Part shown: positions 52,501 through 63,149 of the stretch, piece by piece
Layout of the letters: each line of letters opens with the position of its first letter
Numbering within the stretch: position 1 is the stretch's first letter
Assembly: GCA_947646735.1 (NCBI GenBank)
Contig: CANTFK010000054.1
Span: 310,001-374,000, forward strand
DNA length: 64,000 nt
DNA from: Peronospora farinosa
Lineage: Eukaryota > Oomycota > Peronosporomycetes > Peronosporales > Peronosporaceae
Direction of reading: 5' to 3'
Made by a program: the position numbers and the translations under genes
Notes under the pieces: model-generated
Databases searched by the model: none
The model's input: the letters and a program-made list of their open reading frames with translations, nothing else
What the model was told of the DNA's origin: nothing

Positions 52501-53457
52501 CTGCAATACCAAAAGACGGTACAGCTCGTATCCCATTATCAAAATGCCACCACGCTTGTACCACTTCTTCACAACAAAGACACGATCGTTCATTTTCTTT
52601 TCTCGGCTTGACTCCAACGTGAACAGTCCAAGACGTCGTGCTTCCTTTTTGCCTAGCCACTTGACAATCTCGGCTTCCCAGTTTCGAACACAAATCGTTG
52701 GAGCAAGGATCAGCACGTGCTTATGTCTTTGCTTTAACTTTCCGTTCTCATCCATAATTCTCTTCGACAAAAACGCCTGCGCTGTCGTAATTACCTGTAA
52801 TGTCTTACCCAGACCCATAAAATCTGCCAATACACAACCAAAACCCACCGGTTCCACTGCAACATGACTCCATAAAAACCTGACACCGTCAACCTGGTGA
52901 GGTTTTAGCTTATCGACCAGATCATTGTATGCAAAAATTGGCGCGTCCTCTGATCCTTCTTCACCTGTAGGCATCTCTCCCGCCGATGGGTTTAGACACA
53001 ATTTCTTCTCTTTCTTTTTATCAGGCACCGCCAGCTGATCCTCTGATAAGGCTGAAAAGTTTCCCAATATAGCGTCAATTCTCTGAGCTCGCTTTGCTTC
53101 TGCTTCACGAGCTTTGCGTGTACTTTGTTCGAGCTCTGCGTCGTCCAGCACGTCTGCGATCTTGCGACGGCGATTCCAGCGCTCGGTCCGTCCCGACATG
53201 ACCTTGCGTTTCTTTGGCATCTTTGTGAATCCATTTCTCAACTGACGAGTTGGTTTACGGGTGCGCGAACTGTTGAGATCGAAGAAAGAGCCAACAGCAT
53301 CAAAGTCTTCGCTCTCAATGCCGTCGCTCTCTTCCATTTCCTCGTCTTCTTCCTCGTCTTCAATTGCATTAGGAGACCACTCAGCTTCTTCTTCATCTGA
53401 AATGTCTTTAGCCGCGTCTCTCTCCTGCATTGTCACGTCCTCCTGACTATCCGACAT
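49597..53457 (-). CDS. SNF2-family ATPase, RAD54L2/ATRX type
   Basis: 1286 residues from the ATG at 53457, in one exon. The N-terminus is acidic (residues about 19-60), then basic with a nuclear-signal-like PKKRK (81-85). The ATPase half has motif I ADFMGLGKTLQV (211-222), LILAPTICVRNW (Ia) and motif II DEGH (355-358; DEGH rather than DEAH marks the ATRX/RAD54L2 branch). TGYPLQNHLEEYW follows. The helicase C half has VIIFSQSIPTLDAI, YLRIDGSTSQQDR, STKAGGEGINL and CRSYRFGQTKPVFVYR. An Asp-run linker lies between the halves. A later CX2C/CX2C pair (NCDYC, ECIYC) may bind zinc. Likely a nuclear chromatin remodeller. The gene looks intact and its base composition is unlike the elements. Confidence 0.9.
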   Translation of the reverse strand: MSDSQEDVTMQERDAAKDISDEEEAEWSPNAIEDEEEDEEMEESDGIESEDFDAVGSFFDLNSSRTRKPTRQLRNGFTKMPKKRKVMSGRTERWNRRRKIADVLDDAELEQSTRKAREAEAKRAQRIDAILGNFSALSEDQLAVPDKKKEKKLCLNPSAGEMPTGEEGSEDAPIFAYNDLVDKLKPHQVDGVRFLWSHVAVEPVGFGCVLADFMGLGKTLQVITTAQAFLSKRIMDENGKLKQRHKHVLILAPTICVRNWEAEIVKWLGKKEARRLGLFTLESSREKKMNDRVFVVKKWYKRGGILIMGYELYRLLVLQSSGEEKISAGNQKYAYLMKQVYACLSDPGPDLIVLDEGHRVRNHKSKMVKALAHVKTTRRIILTGYPLQNHLEEYWTMVNFARPNYLGSLDEFKNRYVAPITNGQCIDSSEADLRLARHRAFVLTRELRPLVLRRDQQYLFKQLPPKKEYVLMCKLTDAQAQLYREFLRSGVPTRGDSQQVDVLGGYHIALAISNHPDVIYETYKRLEKEEQNKASIKSKRNDVLEIFGVEDGGNAFDPYDDGPSQSAPMSGTFRANSPAESRGPRVNNDDDDDDDDSEAALLNMLDAPSSAAPQTKPTAVARSHRLKFAQDFVENYVPNQLESSGKMMILMELLSACRDVDDRVIIFSQSIPTLDAIGVTISKHNKYQRRHAKRFNYLRIDGSTSQQDRFRQIDQFNDLEEDIDIIMISTKAGGEGINLCAGNRIIMFDVCWNPCNDSQSMCRSYRFGQTKPVFVYRFVSMGTMEKKVYDLQIRKEGVAKRIVDEKTTERKFMSSELQKYFSIKDFEDSLLHAQGKAVNDEEVIIEAIPHEDSVLTNILTEMQHRTTTPANISTENVESTAAEMLADRRCIIDWFEQDTMFEEDLDQQCTPAEQKEILESYTYFKAVRTLRSGGTHLLSREGVLIKNCDYCRVSNEIYPTSTTSVPVPSKIECIYCKQSIATAGAVPPLQNPDAGYSFIGHMPRVPIPAQETVTATTAVLRPPGAAASALPLAPTTIGVAPSVSAQSGGRILPPHMQIIFDQQKRADKNTEEQRAQLFARQRAEQQRKKAEIAAAVRKQERLSMKLSDRHLLILRRGIKGCQDLKREAEECGAALAIEVNSQLTDIVSAMTPAETYKWLKLSKLPGDVELHDDTWLRNEIAKEKGLPLIPVKSSSNLTVKPQSAITAATAANFMACTAPALAPTDTPTYGHSSQTTVDSSSDYIELLGSDDDDLPKTSISNGPAANDHNNGDNATVVDVNDVIEIL

Positions 53458-53894
53458 CGTTACGCTTTTCCAGTGCGGGATGTAGTTTTGCCGCGGTGTC
53501 AAAGGGAAACTTGACAATCATTCTGATACCATAATATAAACAAGTAAAAGCGACGATGCATGGAATGGCTGTCCTTCGACCGCCAATTTGGTTTTGGCCA
53601 ATGAAAATCTAGCGCTTTAAATGTGGAAGCTGCCATTGCCAGCTACGATACAAATTCATAAAAAACACTTTTGGTCGGTGTGTTTACAAGGTCACACTCT
53701 TGAGTCCTCATCACCGCGTCGGGAATCGTTGCTCTTGTCACGTTGTTGTCGAGGGCTTTTCTAGCTACCACACTAGTTGCAATCGCTTTTGGCATTTTTG
53801 TTGTGGTAGTTTGCAAACTCGTCAGCTTCTGAGCCGATTGCAGCAGCCAACGCTTGCGGGTGAAGTAGTGTCCGTTATAGAAAAGATGGTGGAG

Positions 53895-54290
53895 TCACAT
53901 CTTTTCAGCTTGGGGCATGTGAGGTGCCGTCTTCGCTCTTTGTCTATTTTTTGCAGCTGCTTCTCCCAGACTGTAGCACTCGATGCCATTAATGGTTGAC
54001 TTGCTGCCAACTCGAACACATTGGCTTTCTGGTGAGCATATGATGGTGTTGTTATATGCGTGCACGTGTGCTTGCTGTCGATGATAATCTTCAGCGCACT
54101 TAAACGCTCCTGTTTTATATGTTATTCCACCTTGATTGGTATCGGTCTCAGGTGTGCACCAATCAGTAACGCATATGTACAGGCTATTTGCAAGCATCAC
54201 TTGCTGCTGGTAGTAATAATGCTGTTGTCGCTGGTACTTCTCTGTTGCCACAACTTCAGCGATTGCCACAGCATCATTAAATTTTTTCAT
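53895..54290 (-). CDS. Possible small gene, function unknown
   Basis: 131 codons from a true ATG at 54290, on the same strand as and 438 bp upstream of the SNF2 start. It is Gln/Tyr-rich at first (QRQQHYYYQQQ), then has six cysteines in 70 residues (CVTDWC, KCAEDY, CSPESQC, ECYSL) and a basic end. Upstream on the same strand near 54430-54500 a hydrophobic run (LCLIVLIVLNWAVAC) lies in open sequence. This might be an upstream exon, but no splice pair is evident. It could equally be a chance ORF. Confidence 0.3.
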   Translation of the reverse strand: MKKFNDAVAIAEVVATEKYQRQQHYYYQQQVMLANSLYICVTDWCTPETDTNQGGITYKTGAFKCAEDYHRQQAHVHAYNNTIICSPESQCVRVGSKSTINGIECYSLGEAAAKNRQRAKTAPHMPQAEKM

Positions 54291-54299
54291 CTGTTCGGT

Positions 54300-57049
54300 A
54301 TTCGCACTGCCTACACCGCGTGGTCGTACAATGACTGCTGGAAGCTAGCTCAACAACCGTTCATTTGTTGATTCGATGCCACTGCTGCACGCGTAGCCTA
54401 AAAAATAGCGGCAAGTATTTCTTGCACGCCACTGCCCAATTTAGCACGATCAAAACGATGAGGCACAAGGACTGTCTTAGCAATAGCTGTGAACGTATCA
54501 GTGCCAGCTTGTTTCGACTTTTCTTGTTTACTAAACTACTTTTGGCTCCCGTGCTTGTTTCAACGTCACTTAAATTCGTTTCGCATTTCCGCTTTGACCT
54601 ACCTGGCCTTGTTTTTTTGGCTCGGCTTGTATAGTTGTTTCTTCCTTTCTCTTTAGCTTTCTTTTTTGAAGATGCGTCACGTCCTTCAATGCAATGTCAG
54701 GCACCATATCAGCGATCTGGCTACAGTCTTACGTTAATGGTCCTCTTCATAAATTGTCACTGTGACCTGAATACGACTTAGTGTCGGTCGAGTTAGTGTT
54801 GACGGACTTGACAGATATTTGTTTTACGATTTACGACAGTATTTGTTTTATGCTTTCGCGCGCATGGCTGCAAGTGCAGTAACCTCTTTGCTGTTAGTTT
54901 TTATTGAGCAACCAGCCCTGAGCTCGTATCTATAACAGGGGATGTCGTCCTACGCCCAGTACGAGCGGACAACTTCCAAAACTTCACGTATTCTGTCATG
55001 GCCGGAACTGTGCAACCAAACAGAAACGGTTTGGTTAAAGAATGAAACCGTATTCAATTTAGTTAAAAATGTTAACCAATACATTAACTCTACTATGTCA
55101 AATTCGAAATCTAAGATCAATTCTCAAGCAAACTTTGCTTTTATATGATTGGCGACTTTAATAACTTTTACTATATAAATACATTGTCTTACATTTTGTA
55201 TTCATTTGACTGCCGACTTTGTTGCCTAATATTATCGCCGAATTACACCAATAGTGAAGAGATCGATTATTAAAAAATTGTATTATCTTTGCATTACCTC
55301 CAAATTTAACTCGAAAAATTGCGTTATGGGATCACAACATTATAAAAGGCGCATCGTAAAATTGTACATGTATCGACTGCACACTATCATTCGAGGTTGA
55401 TGGTGAATAGGGTGCACTAATTTTGAATTAAATAGCTCAAGTGATTTGCGAAAGGATAAAGCTAGGGTGAAAAATGCTACTTAATAATGCAAAGTAGTGT
55501 ATGTTGATCTTGCCGCAAATCTCTAACGGGGCGGCTACACGTTGTTTGTGAGAGGATGCAACTTTGTGACTATCTCATGTGATCCATCAGCCGTAACTAT
55601 GGAAGCTTACACATGAGCAATGCGCATTCTCAATTTGACAGACAGGCACTTGTCCAAGAAAGATTGTAAAATCACTTTTGATTCACAATATCGCTTGCAC
55701 CGCGGACGGCAACGCAATGGCAGAGGGAAACAGTGACAATATTATCTTCGTCCTGGGCCTATATAATGAAGGATTGCGGCGTGAAAGAATAAGTACGTGG
55801 CCTCGATCGACTGTTCTCTAGCAATGAAGACGTAAGGAGAGCTAAGAGAGGCGAAAAAACTCCTTTAGTCACGTGATTAACGAGCAAAACCTTGGAGCTG
55901 CAGGGAATTGCTAATTTCAACGCAAATATAGAAAATTTAAAAGCGAACCAGATTTACGTGCTGATGGTAGTTCCGCACAGCAGCTGTGGGCTCAAAATGC
56001 CCATGATTCAGTACGGATGCGAGGAGCCAGTATGCACTAATTGATTTTTTATGCTGCATAAGCTAAAGCTGGCATCCTAACCACATATATCGTCAAACTC
56101 CTACTTGAGTACAATACTTGGTCAACTTGGAATTTAGTTGATTGAAAGAAGGAAACTGAAATTTCGAACTCGCACCAGAAGAGGACGGGAAGCATTTTGG
56201 ACGGAGGAAAGTCAAATTCAAGCCGATGCTATCACGAATGAGGCTATTAGACGAATTCATTACTTCTTTTTATCAGCAGCGATAATGAAATGTTTGGTTT
56301 GGTATTCGCTAATAGTAAGAAATATCGATGGTTGTCTCGTCTTTCTTTCTGCAACAATGAAATGGGGACATTGGGGGTCACTACAATTAGCGGGATGAAA
56401 TGGCCCGGTCTTGTGTCCTAAGCGTTTGATGATCTTGGGTCGCTTGAAACGACACCCTTTTTTCTGCCATTCGGTTCTGCCACGTAAAAACGTAAGCTCC
56501 GATGTTGGAATTACAAACGCCAAGGTGAGCTGCTGCACGTATCAAGCCCAAGCTGGACAGCCAAGAAACATTCGCATGATATAATTGATGCAACAGCGTC
56601 TAATATGTGGCATCGCTGCCGCCACGTTTGTCGTATCTTCCAGCAGCAACGAGCTACCGCCCGTCGAGGTCAGACCAACAGTATTACCATGGATGTCTCT
56701 TGTGTTGATAAGAACCATGTTACAGCGACGTTTTGTTGCAGAAACAAGATGTATTGAGTCAAAATTAGCCATGTTCATAATGGCATATTCTTTTTCTGCG
56801 CGCACGATGTTAAATGGAAGCGATTCACTTCCGCATTAGTATATAACAGTAGAAGTAATATATATTCGTAGTTGGTAATCACTTTTATGAGATATGGATG
56901 CAAAAGAGGGCATCTGCTGGTTCGTCCGGCATGTCTTTCTAGCCCAAGTTGTCGCTTTTCCCGATCTGTTGTTGCGTCGTCCTATCCCAGCGCCTTTCCT
57001 ATCTTCAGCCAATCTGGTGCGGGCGTACTTGACCTGTATTGGTCTTTTC
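54300..57049. other. Unassigned intergenic stretch
   Basis: AT-rich in places (55.0-55.4 kb), with short ORFs on both strands. One minus ORF (56542-56805) is protein-like but unrecognised; it may belong to the copia relic to its right. Confidence 0.4.
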
Positions 57050-57600
57050 CTTGACGCACCTGGTAGAATTGGTACGCTCTAAAACTATAACTCGCCCATA
57101 ACTTACGTAGCCTTCAGCGTGAACATACTGCACAGCTCAACGAGACGTGGCGCAAGTAGGGTCTTCGTCAGTATACCTGCAATGCAATCATCTCATCATA
57201 CTTCACAAAGGTAACCTGCACAATCTTGGCGTGAGCGTAATGGTAGATGTAATGAGAATGGAATCTCCACGTGCTTGGCACCCGCCGTTTTTCTCGCTCT
57301 ACAATCGTTTGATAGCAGCTTAATTGTCCATCTACATTTACATCGGCTCAGCAATATGCATACTTAGCTCTTAGAATTGCTCCTTTAGACCCAATTAATC
57401 ACGACCAGCCTGCAAAACCGATTAATTCGGCCTCCATGATGCTCAGTGATAAACCGGTCCGTGTTTTGCATGACCACAAATTACCCTTCTACCATCGTCA
57501 CAACACACCCCGAACCAAATTTACGGTCAGTTTAATCAGCCGCAAAATCGTCGTCGCTCCAGCTTTTGATCTTAAAATCATCAGTCGATCGTCCGACGCC
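57050..57600 (-). pseudogene. Ty1/copia RNase H end relic
   Basis: On the minus strand, across frames, are MDN-AAIKRL (the DNxSAI block), AKHVEIPF (the KHIDIRYHF block) and, later, GILTKTLLAPRLVEL (the ADxLTKPL block). These are the closing blocks of a copia-type pol, in order and at about the right spacing. The relic is full of stops. Confidence 0.55.
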
Positions 57601-57746
57601 GCCAATCTATAATCAACATCTTGGTCTCCTTCAAACTTTTTGAAATACAATTAGCCATTTTCCAGTCATCCACTGTCGGCTTGTGCGTTCGACGAGTCGC
57701 TATATGCACAGCAAAGCATACATCTGTTCTAATACAAATCGCGATA

Positions 57747-58195
57747 ATTATTGTCAAGAAGAACGGGGTGAATATAAGGCTGTGCATTGATTGCCGGATT
57801 TTGAACGACTTAACGCGGGTCATGGTGTACCCTATGCCTCTCGTGAATGAGTTGCTAGAAGACCTAGACAAGGTCCTGTGGTACTGCTCACTGGATATGG
57901 CTAGCGGTTTTTGGGTAGTCAGTATGACTGAACGCGCTCGTTTGATCTCGGTGTTTGTAACTCCGCTGGGATTATTTTAGTGGAAACGATGCCGTTTGGA
58001 CTGAAGAATGCGCCGCGGATTTATCAGAGATTGTTAGATAATGCTTTATATGGGTTTTTCACGATTTCCTCAAAGCCCAACGCTGAGAAACAGATTGACA
58101 TGTTCGAAATGGGTCAACCTGAGGAGGAATCCGAGAAATCCATATTAGGACGCTGGTCTTATATCGATGACATTTTAGTGACCTTCGGATTATGA
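57747..58195 (+). pseudogene. Reverse transcriptase of element E
   Basis: VKKNGVNIRLCIDCRILNDLT, YPMPLVNELLEDLDKVLWYCSLDMASGF (first catalytic Asp), TPLGLF, a stop and frame change at 57978, METMPFGLKNAPRIYQRLLDNALYGF, and WSYIDDILV (YIDD active site at about 58159-58179). Confidence 0.88.
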
Positions 58196-58619
58196 GATGA
58201 CCTATTTTTTTAAGTTGAAAGACTATTGATTGTTTTGGATAAGTGAAATTTATTTATTAGCGCGGTTAAAAGCTCATGGGGATGTAAAAAAGTTGATTAT
58301 CTTGAGCATCGAGTATCTGTGAAGGGGTTGGAGGCCCACCCCAAAGATCTCCAGTCATTGGTGGACCTATTGCTGCCCACCACCCTAAACGTTATGCAGT
58401 CGTTTATTGGTAGTCTCAATTACTACAGTCGGTTCCTAAAAGACTACGTGATGTATGCGTCAATATTGTACGAGCTAAGAGAAGAAGATTATCACGTATT
58501 ATGACGCCAGATAAGTGGGACCGGGGACACCCAGAGAGGTGACCAGGAGGAAGACCGATGGACTCGGTTTCAGGTGGCCTTTGCGATATTGAAGAATAAG
58601 ATCGCCACCCCTTAATCCT

Positions 58620-58900
58620 TCTCCATTGCGACCCTCGCCGAGAAATCGTCATCATCGTATATGCTAGTGAGTGGTCCATCTCGGCATCCCTGGTGCAGGA
58701 GTATGAGGGGGTGTATATGCCGGTAACTTTAACGAGTCGGACTTTAAAGCCAAACGAGATTAGCGATGGGCTAGTGAACATGGCAGTTATGGCGCTATTG
58801 CGAATACTAGACCTTTGTTACACGTCGCTGGTCACCCGACCAACCAAGGTTATGACTCGACACTCGACACTGGCGTGGTTAGTCCGATCACCTGGTTTAC
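58620..58900 (+). pseudogene. RNase H of element E
   Basis: REIVIIVYASEWSISASLVQEYEG is the first block (Tyr in place of the usual Asp). It is followed by VYMPVTLTSRTLKPNE and YTSLVTRPTKVMTRHSTLAWL. The missing Asp suggests it is inactive or has decayed. Confidence 0.78.
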
Positions 58901-59114
58901 AAGGCCGCCTTGGAATTGGGGATGCACTCCTGTCCCAATGGACTTTAAAAGTGGTCAAGTGTAATCGCGGCGAAGCCGAAATACTGGGGACATTAGCGGC
59001 TAGCATTACGCTTCGTGACAATGTAGAATCTATTCTATCTTCAATCGCCCATAAGAAACACCCGCGCCAAGCTATTAAGGTGGTTCCCCTACAATCGAAC
59101 CCGAGGAGGTTCTG

Positions 59115-59400
59115 TACCTGGTCAGTTTCGATGGGTTTGCACGAGTTAAGCGCGGAGGCGGAGGCTGCAGTGCTATTGTATGGCAACTTCCAGGGTGGAC
59201 CGTGATTGCAGCAGCGTCAAGATACTTAACGGAGGCAACGGTGAATGAAGCAGAGTATGAAGGCCTACTGTTATGTTTTAGCCTACTGAAGAAATTGGAT
59301 CGTGGATGTGTGGTGATGTGCGGCGACATCCAATCTGGCCATTCGGCACATACGGAGGGAAATCGAATGAAGGCACCAGGCCTCACAGCACGAAGTTTGA
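59115..59400 (+). pseudogene. Archaeal-type second RNase H of element E
   Basis: In mixed frames: VSFDGFARVKRGGGGCSAIVW (first Asp with glycine-rich turn), AAASRYLTEATVNEAEYEGLL (Glu), and LDRGCVVMCGD (Asp). DG...NEAEY...GD is the signature of the archaeal/plant-type RNase H. Confidence 0.78.
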
Positions 59401-59776
59401 AGGATCTAGACCGGCTCCTTTCCTGGCCTTCATTAGTTTCTACACACGAAGCGCGAATGGAACCAGAGTGCGGACCATCTCGCTAACGCAGCCCTGCATC
59501 AACAACAAGGTGTCCATAAAAATACCAGATGAAGAGTGGAAGTACCTCGAAGAGGTTAACCGTCTGCCTACCCCAGAACTCAAACCCAGCACTGCGAATT
59601 ACAGCTGTCACAAAGTCTCGGGCCCTGTCCAGGATGCCGATAGAGGTTTTGCAGGAAGGGGTGGTGCAACGGATACGGATCGAGCGAATTTCAGGAAGAG
59701 ATGTGGATGCGCGATGTGAAATTTTACTTACGGGTTGAGTGGAGCAGTTTACCAGTAGAAGTGTGGAAATATCGAG

Positions 59777-60430
59777 ATGAATGACGCTCTGTATGATGAT
59801 GGACTTCTTTTATATTGCCCTTGTCAGGAGACAGCCGACGAGAAACGCGATGAAATGATCTGGCTAGTGAAACCCGAAAGCCTACAACAAGATTTTCTAC
59901 ACCATTATTACACGAGTCTAGAAGCGGGACACCAGGAAGTCGGCCGTACCTACCAGCGGATGCGACAACATGTTAATTGGAAAGGGTCATTTCGTAGTGT
60001 TCAACGTTTCGCTGGTACTTGTGTTGACTGTGAGACCGGCAAAGGTGGACCAACCTTACGAGGAAATACCCCAGGAAATATTCAGACCACCTACCCATTT
60101 TTAGGTTATTGCAATGGATCATATCCCATCATTGCTCAAGTCGTTCAAGGGAAATACGGAGCTGTTGATATGGGTGGGCCTGTTTTCTGGATACGTAATT
60201 GCGAAGGCCAGCTCGTCGAGGTCGGCCCAACGGTGGCAGAAGGATATGAAGAATGTGTATTTCGTAGGTTTGGGTCCAGTGAAGCAATCCGACACGACAG
60301 GGAGCCTAGTTTCATGTCAGATATCTTTTGCGCCTTCAACCGCATGATTGGACAAAAGCAGCGGGTCACTGTAGCCTACCGGCGGCAGCCCAATGGAATA
60401 GCGGAAAGGATAGTACCGACGATCATTTGA
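59777..60430 (+). pseudogene. Integrase of element E
   Basis: HHYYTSLEAGHQEVGRTYQRMR and CVDCETGKG form the HHCC domain. The core is split between two frames: MDHIPSLLKSFKGNTELLIWVGLFSGYVIA at 60114, and IRHDREPSFMSDIFCAFNRM in the first. The Glu block is degenerate near QPNGIAERIV. Confidence 0.82.
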
Positions 60431-60759
60431 TCTATTAAGATATATGTTTCGGAGGTGGACCAGAAAGATTGGGATACGTATGCAGAGAGGCTTACATTTG
60501 CGCTGAACACGGCACAGGACCGGGTCCTAAAGGAGACCTCGTTCGACCTAATGCACGGTTGGTACTTTGGAAGCCACTATACCGCTGGGTAGTACTAGAC
60601 GGCGTGACTGTGAACTTGCCGGTGGCGATATAGCGTACAGCGACAGTATCGTCGGGCAAGAGAACAAGTCACCGAATTATTGCGATCAGCGATGAAAGGT
60701 CGAGTCCAGATCCACAATGAAGAGGTGGAGGATAGTAAAAGTGAGGCAAAATCCCAAGT

Positions 60760-61146
60760 GTGGTTGTACCTGGACCGGGTCAAGGAGACTATGCCCGAAA
60801 ATTGGCCCACCTTTGGCATGGACCATTCAGAGTACGGAAGCTGGTAGGTGACCATGCAGATCGCATGGGTATCAATAATACAGATTATCATATATACCCT
60901 TTTGTACACAATTCGAAGTTGAAGTTAGTCCGGCAATATCCCGACAGACCGAATTCGGTGCTGGTGGTGGACAAAACGGATCGGGTGGATTTTGACGAAG
61001 ATCTGTTGCCAGAGGATAGTTGGGCAACAGAATTAGAGGACAATGAGTATGAAGTAGAGAAAATCTCGACAGGCGTATGGGAAGGAATACTCGGTATGGT
61101 CGTATCCAGTGTGCATATATCTGGTGCAGTGAAAAGTATTCTCTGA
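60760..61146 (+). pseudogene. Integrase C-terminal region of element E
   Basis: KLAHLWHGPFRVRKLVGDHADRM is the GPY/F-type tether block, followed by HNSKLKLVRQYPDRP and an acidic tail. No chromodomain is seen. Confidence 0.75.
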
Positions 61147-61780
61147 CCCGTCATGGGTAGACGAGTTGGACCTCAATTGCGGTGGACTACTTGGAAACAG
61201 GCAAGTCACTCGGAATCGTTTAAAAATTGCATAGTCATGAGGAGAAGAGGGGAGACTTCATTTTGGGAAGGCCAAGATGATGCAAGATGGTAGTGGTATT
61301 TGTTGCATGCACATGAATTGGTCAAGTTATACATTCGAGAGAGCAACAGAAAAGAAGAAATGCGAAGTATTGTTAACCTGCAGACGACGCCTGGTGCCCC
61401 ATCTGAGACATGACTTAGAGATGAAAATTTTATAGTTTGCTATGGAGCATGAGATGAAATGGGATTATTGGCTTACGATGGATACGTGGAAAGCTATTTA
61501 CGAATGTCTGGTGCTGAGTCGTTAGAAGAAGAATTGAAAATGACACTGGGTAAAAAAGGTTTGTGAGTAGGTGAATACTACTGGTCATCAGACACATGGA
61601 CACCTACTGCTACGCCTAGGAGACAGGAAAGGATGCACGGGGTCTTGCCGCAGTTCGGAAGAGCAACGCGCAGACGAAAGCTGGGGAGAAGTGCCAGGAG
61701 AATCGGGTTCCCTGAGGATATCGTAATAATGGGCACAGATATACAAGTCACTCCCTCGAGGGAATGACTATGATAACGTC
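61147..61780. other. Unassigned stretch downstream of element E
   Basis: Possibly the 3' untranslated part of element E. No LTR boundary was identified. Confidence 0.4.
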
Positions 61781-62130
61781 TCGCAAGGTCCCAAGGTTCA
61801 GCCCAGGGTCATCAGGGACAGGGGTCCAGTTACCGGGGACAGGGGTACCAGTCACCGGGGACAGGGTACGAAGGTCCAGGGTTCTGAAGTCACTTGAAGA
61901 AGTGACAGATGGCCTACAGTGCATAGCCGGCACAGCTTAAGATCCCTAAGGTCCATTGCCTCGAGGGTAGTCCAGGTTCCCAGGTTGGACCAGGACTCAA
62001 GGCGGACCAGGACCCAAGGTGGTCTCGGCACCCAGGTGACCAGGATGCCCCAAGGTGGACCTGGAACCCCAAGTGACTAGGATGACCCAGATTGGACCCA
62101 GCACTGCAGGTGATTAGGACCCAAGGTTAT
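61780..62130. repeat. Degenerate short tandem repeats rich in CCAGG/AAGG
   Basis: Imperfect repeats of about 17-25 bp: CCGGGGACAGGGGT-like units at 61810-61870, and GGACCAGGACCCAAGGT-like units at 61985-62125. Confidence 0.65.
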
Positions 62131-63064
62131 AGAGGATACAAGGCTTCCCTGGTCAAAAGCCCCTTTGTAAGAAGATTCGCATACTATTGTTAGCTTTACT
62201 ATCTCGTCCGGCTTGTACTTGGCTGGATTGAACATATACGGCGAGTATGTTTGTCGAGATGGAGTAGAAGAGCACCCGGTAGCTGCCGAGTTGCCTTGTT
62301 TCACTTTAACCGACCACTGACTTAATACCGGAGCTTGCTTCCATTTGAGCCGACTGACGTGTTTGCGAACCATTTCCACAAATGCCCATTTCGTTACGTA
62401 CAGGTCCTTAATCACTGGTAGGAGCGTTCGATTCTATGCTTCTTCCCCCTGTGCTCCAAGGATACAGGCTTGTTCAAATAAGGTGAGTAGTGCTACGCGC
62501 TCTGCCCTGATCAAGCGAGGATAACGTTGCCGTTCGACGGGTAATTTATCCTTGTTGACCGCTAAATGGTTCGATGCTTTGTGTACATTACTTGGATGAA
62601 GCGAAGCCAGAATCCAACGGACCCTCGTCGGGGTGGGCCTTCATCTCATCTACTAAGGCTGCATGAAGACATCTTTCATCATCAACCATAATAGCTTCAG
62701 GGCGCTCTGAAGTGCTCCCTCCGCTCTTCGAGAAAGCGTGTAGCCTTAGATCCGGTCGGTCGCCCCTAACTAATCTTTCCGCGCCCGGTTTGCTACCAGT
62801 GGTGGTGCCCGTCTGGGCTGCGCCTGTTGGGCCATCCAGACCTGGCGGAGACATTCGTGAAGGAGTGACTGGAAAGAATCGGTCCCCGTCCATATCCAAT
62901 TTACCATTGGATTGGTGCGGGTCTGATGCCATCCAGTCGTTTTCCCTATCCTGCTGCGGATACTTGGGGAATACTTGCGTCTTGAGTGGCAATGGAGGTG
63001 GTACTGGCCGTCCTGAATCGTCACCATTGTCTTCCGTCCCGTTGTCAAGAGGAGGGTCGGCCAT
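62077..63064 (-). other. Unassigned protein-like frames, possible Gag relic
   Basis: A Pro-rich acidic ORF (158 codons from the ATG at 63064; NGTEDNGDDSGRPVPPPLPLK) is followed in other frames by HLAVNKDKLPVERQRYPRLI, RAERVALLTLFEQACILGAQ and VIKDLYVTKWAFVEMV. The composition suggests a broken Gag or host gene. I cannot name a family. Confidence 0.35.
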
Positions 63065-63149
63065 GGGATGAAAATCACGGGGTGTTGCTGAACGAAGCCT
63101 TCTGTGGCAGTCTGTCTCGTTTATACTCGCCGCTCGTACTGCACAGATT

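Larger units (their letters stand above)
57730..61146 (+). mobile_element. Element E: Ty3/gypsy pol relic with two RNase H domains
   Basis: Plus-strand pol without Gag or LTRs. The order is RT (57747-58195), connection (58319-58504), RNase H (58620-58900), archaeal-type RNase H (59115-59400), integrase (59777-60430) and integrase C-terminus (60760-61146). Stops and frame changes separate almost every part. A second, archaeal-type RNase H between RNase H and integrase is a known trait of some oomycete and plant Ty3 elements. It does not share the hairpin richness of A, B and D. Confidence 0.85.
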
